Source: Micavibrio_A sp040381535
Lineage (GTDB): Bacteria; Pseudomonadota; Alphaproteobacteria; Micavibrionales; Micavibrionaceae
DNA: 41,122 nucleotides
Assembly (NCBI GenBank): GCA_040381535.1
Contig: JBEIHF010000017.1
Location: 1-41,122 of the forward strand
Direction: 5' to 3'
Shown here: positions 15,832-22,490 of the stretch, piece by piece
How positions within the stretch are numbered: position 1 is the stretch's first letter
Layout of the letters: every line of letters starts with the position of its first letter
Notes under the pieces: model-generated
Told to the model about the DNA's origin: nothing
Databases searched by the model: none
Seen by the model: only the letters and a program-made list of their open reading frames with translations
Made by a program: the position numbers and the translations under genes

Positions 15832-16101
15832 TTACTTCTTGGCTTCTGCTTCTTTCGCGGCTTCGTCTTCGCGGCCGGCAGAGCCGGACAAGAAGGAACC
15901 AAAACGATTTTCAAATTTTTTCAGCTGTTGCTTTTCAACAACCTTCGTCGTACCTCCTTGCCATGCAGGGTGGGACAAAGGATCAACGTCTAGGCGCATT
16001 TTATCGCCGGCTTTGCCCATGCAGGAACGGGTTTTGAATTCAGAACCATCCGTTTGGATGATAATGATTTCATGGTAATCGGGGTGTGTGTCAGCTCTCA
16101 T
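15832..16101 (-). CDS. rpmE: 50S ribosomal protein bL31
   Basis: An 89-residue bL31 starting RADTHPDYHEI, with DGSEFKTRSCMG, MRLDVDPLSHPAW and GGTTKV. It lacks the CxxC zinc ligands of the E. coli form, as is normal for alphaproteobacterial bL31. A charged tail of about 20 residues, rich in Ala, Glu and Lys, makes it longer than the usual 70-80. The start at 16101 is preceded by AGGAG. It diverges from the first RlpA gene. Confidence 0.92.
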   Translation of the reverse strand: MRADTHPDYHEIIIIQTDGSEFKTRSCMGKAGDKMRLDVDPLSHPAWQGGTTKVVEKQQLKKFENRFGSFLSGSAGREDEAAKEAEAKK

Positions 16102-16208
16102 TGGAAGCTCCTTTAATAAATTCGAGCCTGTTTCTAGGGGATTTAAGGGCCAAATGCAAGGGAAAAGCCGAATTTGCCTTATCCGGTATGACACGCTAGA
16201 GTTTCGAC

Positions 16209-16595
16209 ATGATTTCAAGGCGTTGCATAGCGATCTTCCTGATTTTAGGGGCTATTTTCTTGGCCTCTCCCAAGGCCAACGCTGCCCAAAGCGTATGCAG
16301 CCAAGAACTCCAGCGTGGTACGGCCAGCTGGTACGGCCCCAGATTCGAAGGAAAACTCACCAAAAACGAAGAAGTTTACGATCCAAATGGCTTTACAGCC
16401 GCCCATCGCAAACTGCCCTTCGATACCATGCTCAAAGTCGTGAATAACAAAAATAACCGCGTGGTATATGTCCGCGTCAATGACAGGGGCGCATTTAAGA
16501 CCCACGCCATAGACCTGAGCGAGGGCGCAGCCCGCCAGCTCAATATGCTCCATGACGGCGTCGCGGCCGTTACCATTTACAAATGTGGCAAATAA
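16209..16595 (+). CDS. Secreted RlpA-like double-psi beta-barrel protein, copy 1
   Basis: A 128-residue protein with a signal peptide (about residues 1-24, ending near ANA-A) and an RlpA-type double-psi barrel. Barrel motifs are GTASWYGPRFEGKLT, YDPNGFTAAH, LPFDTMLKV, VRVNDRGAF and IDLSEGAARQL. RlpA proteins are septal lytic transglycosylases or peptidoglycan binders that cut denuded glycan strands. No SPOR domain is present, unlike classical RlpA. A second copy follows 40 bp downstream. Confidence 0.85.
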   Translation: MISRRCIAIFLILGAIFLASPKANAAQSVCSQELQRGTASWYGPRFEGKLTKNEEVYDPNGFTAAHRKLPFDTMLKVVNNKNNRVVYVRVNDRGAFKTHAIDLSEGAARQLNMLHDGVAAVTIYKCGK

Positions 16596-16635
16596 TTCAT
16601 TTGCCATAAGATATATTTTAAGCTAGTTATGCTGC

Positions 16636-17067
16636 ATGTTTCCAAAAAGGACAGCGTGTGCAGCTTTCGCCTTTTTAACGGCAGCCGGATGTTCCGAGCC
16701 GCCACGCGACACGTTTGGAAATAATCTGAATTGCGTGAAGAAGGGTGAATTGACTGAGACGGGCAAGGCCACATGGTATGGGGGTTCGTTTCAAGGGCAA
16801 ACCACCGCCAGCGGTGAAGTGTTCGATGCAGCACTTCCAACCGCCGCACATAACTCACTGCCGTTCGGGACAGAGATCATAGTCGTAAATCTGATTAACA
16901 ATCAAGCGGTGCGGGTTGTGGTCAATGATCGCGGCCGATTTCGCAAGAGCTCCATAGATTTGAGCGAAAGCGCCATGAACGCGATAGGCGGCGTGGAAGC
17001 GGGCCGCATTCCCGTAGAAATTTATAAATGTGATCTGCGTGAAATGCGCCCGGCAACTATCGAATAA
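16636..17067 (+). CDS. RlpA-like lipoprotein, copy 2
   Basis: A 143-residue protein with a signal peptide ending in the lipobox TAAGC (Cys at about residue 19), so it is probably an outer-membrane lipoprotein. The barrel domain shows GKATWYGGSFQGQTTASGE, LPTAAHNSLPFGT, VVVNDRGRF and IDLSESAMNAI. Like copy 1 it lacks a SPOR domain. The pair looks like a tandem duplication in which one product is anchored and the other soluble in the periplasm (inference). It converges on the EndoU gene; the two stops are adjacent. Confidence 0.85.
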   Translation: MFPKRTACAAFAFLTAAGCSEPPRDTFGNNLNCVKKGELTETGKATWYGGSFQGQTTASGEVFDAALPTAAHNSLPFGTEIIVVNLINNQAVRVVVNDRGRFRKSSIDLSESAMNAIGGVEAGRIPVEIYKCDLREMRPATIE

Positions 17068-17541
17068 TCAATCATTGAAATTATCGTTGGCAGGCGCGGG
17101 GGGTAATTCTTTTTCCTTACCGACGCAAGGATTGCGCTTTCCGTTCAAAGGATAGGCGGTAATGATAGTGTTTTTGTCGCCACTCACAACAACGCGAACT
17201 TTGACGTTTTCCACCATGTCATCTACAACGTAATACCCATTATCGCCGCGTTTCCAATTCAGGTTGTCGTTGGCCGCGATCCTTTCGACAGTAGAAGTGA
17301 TTTTAGCGTCGTCCCAGTTTTTGGGGAATTCGCTCTTGCAGGGTTTTCCGACACCGAATTTGTGCCCGCCGCCTTTGGCGTTGCCGTAGAGAATATGTTT
17401 TTCAGCCTGTTCAGTAAGGACGACGGAAACCTGATCCTTAAAAATGCCGGTTGCCATATCCCTGAAGGATTCAGAACTGATTAACACCGACACCGCTGCG
17501 ATTATGATGACGAGCAATAATCCGCAGCGAATTCCGAACAT
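17068..17541 (-). CDS. Membrane-anchored bacterial EndoU-type RNase-fold protein
   Basis: A 157-residue protein with an N-terminal hydrophobic anchor (about residues 6-22) and a domain resembling bacterial EndoU nucleases (PF14436-type toxin domains). The marks are HILYGNAKGGGH (His49, His60, the expected catalytic pair), GKPCKSEFPKNWDDAKI and the terminal IITAYP (Thr128, Tyr130). Cys68 and Cys139 could form a disulfide. Such domains usually sit at the C-terminus of large polymorphic toxins; here the domain stands alone. It lies 3 bp after the NfeD gene, so it belongs to the SPFH-NfeD operon. No immunity gene is recognisable nearby. The assignment is from motif memory. Confidence 0.65.
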   Translation of the reverse strand: MFGIRCGLLLVIIIAAVSVLISSESFRDMATGIFKDQVSVVLTEQAEKHILYGNAKGGGHKFGVGKPCKSEFPKNWDDAKITSTVERIAANDNLNWKRGDNGYYVVDDMVENVKVRVVVSGDKNTIITAYPLNGKRNPCVGKEKELPPAPANDNFND

Positions 17542-17544
17542 GGG

Positions 17545-17997
17545 TTAAACCAAATGCTCTTCAACACGTAACGAGGTGCCATCGACGGCTGTAACACGCA
17601 CCTTGATGCCGGTGGGAAGGTCTTTGGAAGAAAGGATTTTCCAGCGCGTGTCATCAACATGTAGTTCGCCTACGCCATTGATGATGTCTTTCGTGAGTGT
17701 GAAATGACGACCAACATATTGTTCGCCGCGGCGGTTCATAGAGGAAATCGGTTTGATGGCAGGATGTCTCTTTCTGTAGAAATGCCAGCCGAACGCGAGA
17801 GCTAGCGAAAATACCGCCCAGACAAGAATCTGATAAGGCCATGCGAGTTCAGGAATCAGATAAACAACAATACCGACAACAAGGCCCGCTATACCCGGCC
17901 ACAGGAATATGGCGCTCGGTACAAACACTTCGAGAATGATAAAAACAGAGCCGAGGAACAGCCAATACCAATATTCAAGATGCGCTAAAAATTCCAT
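17545..17997 (-). CDS. NfeD-like membrane protein
   Basis: A 150-residue short NfeD. Two to three membrane segments (within about residues 10-72) are followed by a C-terminal OB-fold domain (about 90-150) with GEQYVGRHFTL, GVGELHVDDTRWKI and LPTGIKVRVTAVDGTSLRVE. NfeD partners with SPFH proteins in membrane microdomains, and the SPFH gene lies 3 bp upstream, as in E. coli qmcA-ybbK. The EndoU gene follows 3 bp downstream. Confidence 0.88.
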   Translation of the reverse strand: MEFLAHLEYWYWLFLGSVFIILEVFVPSAIFLWPGIAGLVVGIVVYLIPELAWPYQILVWAVFSLALAFGWHFYRKRHPAIKPISSMNRRGEQYVGRHFTLTKDIINGVGELHVDDTRWKILSSKDLPTGIKVRVTAVDGTSLRVEEHLV

Positions 17998-18000
17998 AGT

Positions 18001-18915
18001 CTATGCCTTTTTCTTGTTGGTGATGTCCTGCACAAGATCTGTAATTCCTGCGATAGAGCTCATGACGCCAGTCGTTTCAAGTGGCATGAAAATGGTTTTC
18101 TGGTTCGGGGAATTCGCGAACGCCTTCAACGATTCAATATACTTTTGCGCGACGAAATAATTGATCGCCTGCACGTTGCCTTGGGAAATAGCATCCGACA
18201 CCATTTGCGTGGCGCGAGCTTCGGCTTCCGCGGAACGTTCGCGGGCTTCGGCATCACGGAAAGCGGCTTCCTTACGGCCTTCGGCTTCAAGCATCGTGCC
18301 TTGCTTTTCACCTTCAGCGCGTAAAATTGCGGCTTCACGCGCACCTTGTGCTTCCAAAACCGTGGCGCGTTTATCGCGTTCCGCCTTCATCTGGCGGGCC
18401 ATGGAATCGACGAGGTCGCGAGGGGGTGCAATGTCCTTAATCTCGATACGCGTAACCTTGATACCCCAGGGGGCGGTTGCGTCATCAACGATGGCGAGAA
18501 GGCGGGAGTTGATGTGGTCACGTTCGGAGAGTAATTCATCGAGCGTCATCGAGCCCATGACTGTACGAAGGTTCGTCATGGTCAGGTTCAAAATTGCGTT
18601 TTCAAGACCGCGCACTTCGTAAGCAGCCTTGGCGGCATCCAGAATTTGATAGAACACGACGCCATCGACTTTGACGAGCGCGTTGTCTTTGGTGATGACT
18701 TCTTGGGATGGAACATCGAGAACGGTTTCCATCATGGAAACTTTCGCTCCGATGGCATCAACGATGGGGACGATCAGGTTCAGACCAGGGGTAAGCGTCT
18801 TCGTGTAGCGGCCGAAACGTTCGACCGTGAACTCCATCCCTTGAGGTACTTGTTTGACACCTTTAAATATTATAACTACGGCCAAGACGGCGATGACGAT
18901 AACGAAAGCTTCCAT
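18001..18915 (-). CDS. SPFH/stomatin-like band 7 protein (QmcA type)
   Basis: A 304-residue protein with an N-terminal anchor (about 2-20), an SPFH/PHB domain (about 22-190) and an Ala/Glu/Arg-rich coiled coil (about 190-260). Typical stretches are VPQGMEFTVERFGRYTKTL, PGLNLIVPIVDAIG and the MTLDELLSERDHINSRL region. These proteins oligomerise into rings at the inner membrane and modulate FtsH and other partners. It heads a three-gene operon with NfeD and the EndoU-like protein. The fba gene ends 45 bp upstream on the same strand. Confidence 0.92.
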   Translation of the reverse strand: MEAFVIVIAVLAVVIIFKGVKQVPQGMEFTVERFGRYTKTLTPGLNLIVPIVDAIGAKVSMMETVLDVPSQEVITKDNALVKVDGVVFYQILDAAKAAYEVRGLENAILNLTMTNLRTVMGSMTLDELLSERDHINSRLLAIVDDATAPWGIKVTRIEIKDIAPPRDLVDSMARQMKAERDKRATVLEAQGAREAAILRAEGEKQGTMLEAEGRKEAAFRDAEARERSAEAEARATQMVSDAISQGNVQAINYFVAQKYIESLKAFANSPNQKTIFMPLETTGVMSSIAGITDLVQDITNKKKA

Positions 18916-18960
18916 GACGATCTCCTATAGTAAATACGCTCAGATTGTAGCCCATAAAGA

Positions 18961-20022
18961 TTATGCAGCCAAGGACTTACCAGCCGACCTTAAGTCCGCA
19001 AAAGCCTCATTAAGACGCGTAATCATGCCTTTTTCGCCCTCGCGCAACCATACGCGGGGGTCATATTGCTTTTTGTAAGGCTTACCGTCCTCGGGGTCGA
19101 TCTGGTAGGCGAACGCACGTTCGTTGTTCCAAACATATTTGCCGATGGATTCGGCAAATGCGAATTGTGTGTCGGTGTCAATGTTCATTTTGAACACGCC
19201 GTATTTAAGGGATTCCGCAATCTTGTCTTTTTCTGAACCCGAACCGCCGTGGAAAACGAGGTCGAGCGGATTTTTGCTAAGGCCTTTGGATTTCGCGACG
19301 AGCTCTTGCGAGTTCTTCAGAATGTCGGGACGCAGTTTCACGTTACCCGGTGAATACACGCCGTGCACGTTGCCAAAAGATGCCGCCGTGGAGAAATGGC
19401 CTATATGAGCCAGCGTTTCATAGGCCAGTAGAACGTCTTCGGGTTGCGTGTAGAGTTTTGCGTTGTCGATTTCATCGGAGCCGACGCCGTCTTCTTCACC
19501 GCCCGTGACACCAAGTTCGATCTCGATGGACATGCCGAGCGGAACCATGCGTTTCAACACGCGCGCGCAGGTATCAAGATTTTCATGGATAGGCTCTTCG
19601 GATAAATCGATCATATGCGAGGAAAACAAAGGGCGCCCGTTCATTTTAAAATAATTCTCACCGTAATCGATCATCGCATCAACCCAAGGAACCAGTTTTT
19701 TGTTCGCATGATCGGTAGAAAGGATAACCGCAACGCCGTATTCCCGTGCCAGAAGGTGAACGTGCTGGGCAGCAGAGATCGCGCCTAAAACTTTTGCCTT
19801 AAAATTATCGGCCATGCCTTTACCCGCAAAGAATTCCGCACCACCGTTCGAAAGCTGAATAATGACATCCGATTTGTTCTTAGCGGCGGCTTCCAAAACG
19901 GCGTTTACCGAATTGGTGCCGATAACGTTTACGGCAGGAAGGGCATATTCGCCTTCCTTACAGGCGCGGAGCAGTGTGAGGTAGGTATCGCCCCAGACAA
20001 CGCCGGGATTCAGAGAGGACAT
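18961..20022 (-). CDS. fba: Class II fructose-bisphosphate aldolase
   Basis: A 353-residue zinc aldolase of class IIA (FbaA-like). It has SNGGAEFFAGKG, the zinc-binding STDHANKKLVPWVD, EIELGVTGGEEDGV and the late VFHGGSGS. It cleaves fructose-1,6-bisphosphate to dihydroxyacetone phosphate and glyceraldehyde-3-phosphate in glycolysis, or condenses them in gluconeogenesis. The ATG at 20022 is preceded by AAGGGAAA; an in-frame ATG at 20049 abuts the gap stop and is less likely. It is 26 bp downstream of gap, so the two form an operon, with no pgk between them. Confidence 0.94.
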   Translation of the reverse strand: MSSLNPGVVWGDTYLTLLRACKEGEYALPAVNVIGTNSVNAVLEAAAKNKSDVIIQLSNGGAEFFAGKGMADNFKAKVLGAISAAQHVHLLAREYGVAVILSTDHANKKLVPWVDAMIDYGENYFKMNGRPLFSSHMIDLSEEPIHENLDTCARVLKRMVPLGMSIEIELGVTGGEEDGVGSDEIDNAKLYTQPEDVLLAYETLAHIGHFSTAASFGNVHGVYSPGNVKLRPDILKNSQELVAKSKGLSKNPLDLVFHGGSGSEKDKIAESLKYGVFKMNIDTDTQFAFAESIGKYVWNNERAFAYQIDPEDGKPYKKQYDPRVWLREGEKGMITRLNEAFADLRSAGKSLAA

Positions 20023-20048
20023 GGTATTTCCCTTTTTGATCGGTTGCA

Positions 20049-21083
20049 TTACGCGGCCTTGCTTTGGGCAACGTAGCCGACAGAGTGCATTTTTGCGGCC
20101 GTATCCAGCATACGATTGGAGAAGCCCCATTCATTGTCGTACCACGTCATGATACGGACCAGTTTTCCTTCGACCACCTTCGTGCCTTCGTAGGAGAAGA
20201 TGGAAGAGTGCGCATTGTGGTTAAAATCGCTGGAAACGAGGGGATCAGTGTACGCATCCAGAATGTTTTTCATGTCGCCTAGCGCCTTTTTGATCGCGCC
20301 GTTGACTTCTTCCACCGTCGTTTCGCGGGAAGCCACGAATTTAAGATCAACAACAGAAACATTCGGCGTAGGAACACGAAGCGATACGCCATCCAGCTTG
20401 CCTTTCAATTCCGGCAAAACTTTACCGACAGCCTTGGCAGCGCCCGTAGATGTCGGGATGATGTTGAGGGCTGCGGCGCGTGCGCGGTGCAAATCTTTGT
20501 GGAATGTATCGACTGTGTTCTGGTCGCCTGTGTAGGAGTGAATCGTCGTCATGAAACCGCTTTCGATACCGATCGCTTCATGCAGGACTTTCGCGACAGG
20601 TGCGAGGCAGTTTGTCGTGCAGGACGCATTGGAAACAACCGTATGCTCTGGCTTCAGTTTGTCAGAATTCACACCGTAAACAACCGTCAAATCTTCTTCT
20701 TCAGCGGGCGCGGAGATCAAAACTTTTTTTGCACCTGCAGTAACGTGCATCATCGCTTTTTCTTTTTTCGTAAAAATTCCCGTGCATTCCAGAACGATGT
20801 CGATGTTCAGATCGCCCCAAGGAAGTTTGGTCGGGTCTTTTTCCTGCGTTACAACTACGGGCTTTCCGTTGATGACGAGGGTTTTGTCGTCTTTGACTTC
20901 GACGGGGAAAGGGAAAGCGCCGTGAACGGAGTCGTATTTGAGCAGGATCCTGTTGCCTTCGAGCGTGGCGAGGTCGTTGATAGCAACCAATTCGACGTCT
21001 TTGCGTCCAGATTCATAGAGAGCGCGAGCCACAAGGCGACCGATGCGTCCAAAACCGTTGATTGCTACTTTTACTGCTGCCAT
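20049..21083 (-). CDS. gap: Glyceraldehyde-3-phosphate dehydrogenase
   Basis: A 344-residue type I GAPDH. The N-terminal Rossmann motif is INGFGRIGR, the catalytic Cys155 is in SNASCTTNCLAP, and the C-terminal domain has the usual HSYTGDQNTVD and WYDNEWGFSNR. It oxidises glyceraldehyde-3-phosphate with phosphate and NAD(P)+. It is first in the gap-fba pair and diverges from the orphan gene at 21242. In many Alphaproteobacteria tkt, gap, pgk and fba sit together; here tkt is 1.4 kb upstream and pgk is missing. Confidence 0.96.
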   Translation of the reverse strand: MAAVKVAINGFGRIGRLVARALYESGRKDVELVAINDLATLEGNRILLKYDSVHGAFPFPVEVKDDKTLVINGKPVVVTQEKDPTKLPWGDLNIDIVLECTGIFTKKEKAMMHVTAGAKKVLISAPAEEEDLTVVYGVNSDKLKPEHTVVSNASCTTNCLAPVAKVLHEAIGIESGFMTTIHSYTGDQNTVDTFHKDLHRARAAALNIIPTSTGAAKAVGKVLPELKGKLDGVSLRVPTPNVSVVDLKFVASRETTVEEVNGAIKKALGDMKNILDAYTDPLVSSDFNHNAHSSIFSYEGTKVVEGKLVRIMTWYDNEWGFSNRMLDTAAKMHSVGYVAQSKAA

Positions 21084-21178
21084 TGGATAATCCCCTTTAT
21101 AAACTGCTGTTTTTACTGGCCCTGTTTTTAAACTTCGGAAGGTCCTAATGCAACATCTTTAGCCTTCTATAGCATTGT

Positions 21179-21220
21179 TTGACATATTAAGAACTTCGGG
21201 TTATGAAATAACTCTCATAA
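21179..21220 (+). promoter_or_regulatory. Strong sigma-70-type promoter with overlapping inverted repeat
   Basis: TTGACA (21179-21184) and TATGAA (21202-21207) are separated by exactly 17 bp. The perfect inverted repeat TTATGA / TCATAA (21201-21206 and 21215-21220, 8-bp spacer) covers the -10 and the expected start of transcription, like an operator. The start of the following gene is 34 bp after the -10 box. The promoter faces away from gap. Confidence 0.6.
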
Positions 21221-21241
21221 TAAAAAAAAAGGTGTGTAGAG

Positions 21242-21694
21242 ATGACCGCTCCCTTACAAGGCGCTTTCTGGATGGCCAATGATAAAGCTGTGACGGAGGA
21301 CGACATTCTGGAATCGCTGAAGTACAGAAATTCGATCGACAGCATTCAGACCACAGCTATTCTTTTCAACAAATATAACGGCCCTAAAAACGAGCTGCTC
21401 AAAGCGCTTGCACAGACATTTATTCCTGAAGAAAGACAAACCAAACCTATGGCCGTATGGTTTATCGCGGAATACCGCAACCGCAACATAGTACAGATCG
21501 CCGAACAACATGCCGAGAGGGGCTTCAATTTCTTACCGATGGCAGATGCCGCTCTTGCAGCCACCGGTGATGAAAACCGCTATATGCATGTGATGTGGGC
21601 CAAAGACGTCGCACAGGAACGCTGGGCGGACGAAGGTATGGAAGAGACTGCGCAGAGGCTGGCGCATCTTGGGCCTGCGAAGCTGGAAACCTAA
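21242..21694 (+). CDS. Protein of unknown function, 150 residues
   Basis: A soluble, mostly helical-looking protein with no signal peptide or membrane segment. It contains the stretches AVWFIAEYRNRNIVQIAEQH and ADAALAATGDENRYMHVMW, and a His/Trp-containing C-terminal helix. I recognise no family. It has its own near-consensus promoter with an operator-like repeat, an AAGG-type ribosome site about 9 bases before the ATG and its own terminator, so it is a real single-gene unit. It is inserted between gap and the tkt operon, reading against both. Function unknown. Confidence 0.75.
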   Translation: MTAPLQGAFWMANDKAVTEDDILESLKYRNSIDSIQTTAILFNKYNGPKNELLKALAQTFIPEERQTKPMAVWFIAEYRNRNIVQIAEQHAERGFNFLPMADAALAATGDENRYMHVMWAKDVAQERWADEGMEETAQRLAHLGPAKLET

Positions 21695-21702
21695 AACAAC
21701 GA

Positions 21703-21730
21703 AAACCCCGCTTCGTGAGAAGCAGGGTTT
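21703..21730 (+). terminator. Terminator of the 150-residue orphan gene
   Basis: A 12-bp stem with one C/A mismatch (AAACCCCGCTTC / GAAGCAGGGTTT) closes a GTGA loop 8 bp after the stop codon. The T-tract after it is modest (TTTCCTTT). Confidence 0.65.
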
Positions 21731-21869
21731 CCTTTGGAACAACCTTTCAAATTCTCGTGAGAGAGCTATCTACGTCATTCACAGTGTAATAATGCATGAA
21801 AACAAGTATTTGTTCCAGTATTTTTTTTAAATTCTTAACCACAGATTCATATCGTGTTTATACACAGGG

Positions 21870-22490
21870 TTATACTTCGTGCGTTTGCGTGTGAAGTGAT
21901 TGATTTTCTTTTCTAACTGTAAAGAAAATCACATTGCACGCTGTAAAACACATCATTGCGATGAAAAGAATTGGGTCTCTTGCAATGAACGCTCCGATGA
22001 ACCCTGCTACGCTGGAACGCGCATAAAGTATGGCGATGATCTGCATCGTGTGCAGCCCGAAAAGCGTTTTCTTTTGTGGCCAGAGCCAGCCTATGCAGGC
22101 GGCGGGGGTTGTAAAACTTCCCAAAGCAATCAAACCCGGATTATTGGAATAAACGCCGGAGACGAAATATAAAGCGCCGCCGACAATCCACACTGCAAAG
22201 CCGAAATCGAGAGGATAGCGCCACGGGAAAAGAGGTTTCAAAAGCATAGGCGTATGAAGTTGTTCTGCCGCGCGTAAGGCTTTGTCGGATTTTGCACCTT
22301 TGCCCCAAACAAACACTGCGCTGTGACCAAATACGCCCAATATACCGCCCAGCATCAACATAATGCCGGCTGTTGTGCTCGCGTCAGGAGAGAAAAGACT
22401 GGCGCCGCCTGCAAGCCCAAGAAAAATATCGCCTAAAACTGCGAAAAAAGATCCCAGCTTCAGGCGGTTTTCACTCAGCAGTTTATTCAT
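21870..22490 (-). CDS. Multi-pass membrane protein of unknown function
   Basis: A 206-residue protein with about five or six hydrophobic segments, among them LGSFFAVLGDIFLGLAGGAS, IMLMLGGILGVFGHSAVFVW and ILFIAMMCFTACNVIFFTV. I recognise no named family. The start overlaps the tkt stop by 4 bp (ATGA), so it is translated together with transketolase, an unusual partnership. A membrane role tied to pentose-phosphate flow cannot be claimed from the sequence. Confidence 0.7.
   Translation of the reverse strand: MNKLLSENRLKLGSFFAVLGDIFLGLAGGASLFSPDASTTAGIMLMLGGILGVFGHSAVFVWGKGAKSDKALRAAEQLHTPMLLKPLFPWRYPLDFGFAVWIVGGALYFVSGVYSNNPGLIALGSFTTPAACIGWLWPQKKTLFGLHTMQIIAILYARSSVAGFIGAFIARDPILFIAMMCFTACNVIFFTVRKENQSLHTQTHEV

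Noticed and set aside
20487..21131. A 214-codon open frame on the plus strand
   Set aside because: Antisense to gap; no recognisable motif.
21902..21930. Perfect 10-bp inverted repeat GATTTTCTTT / AAAGAAAATC as a terminator
   Set aside because: It lies inside the last codons of the 206-residue membrane protein, is almost pure A/T and lacks a U-tract after the stop, so it is probably incidental.
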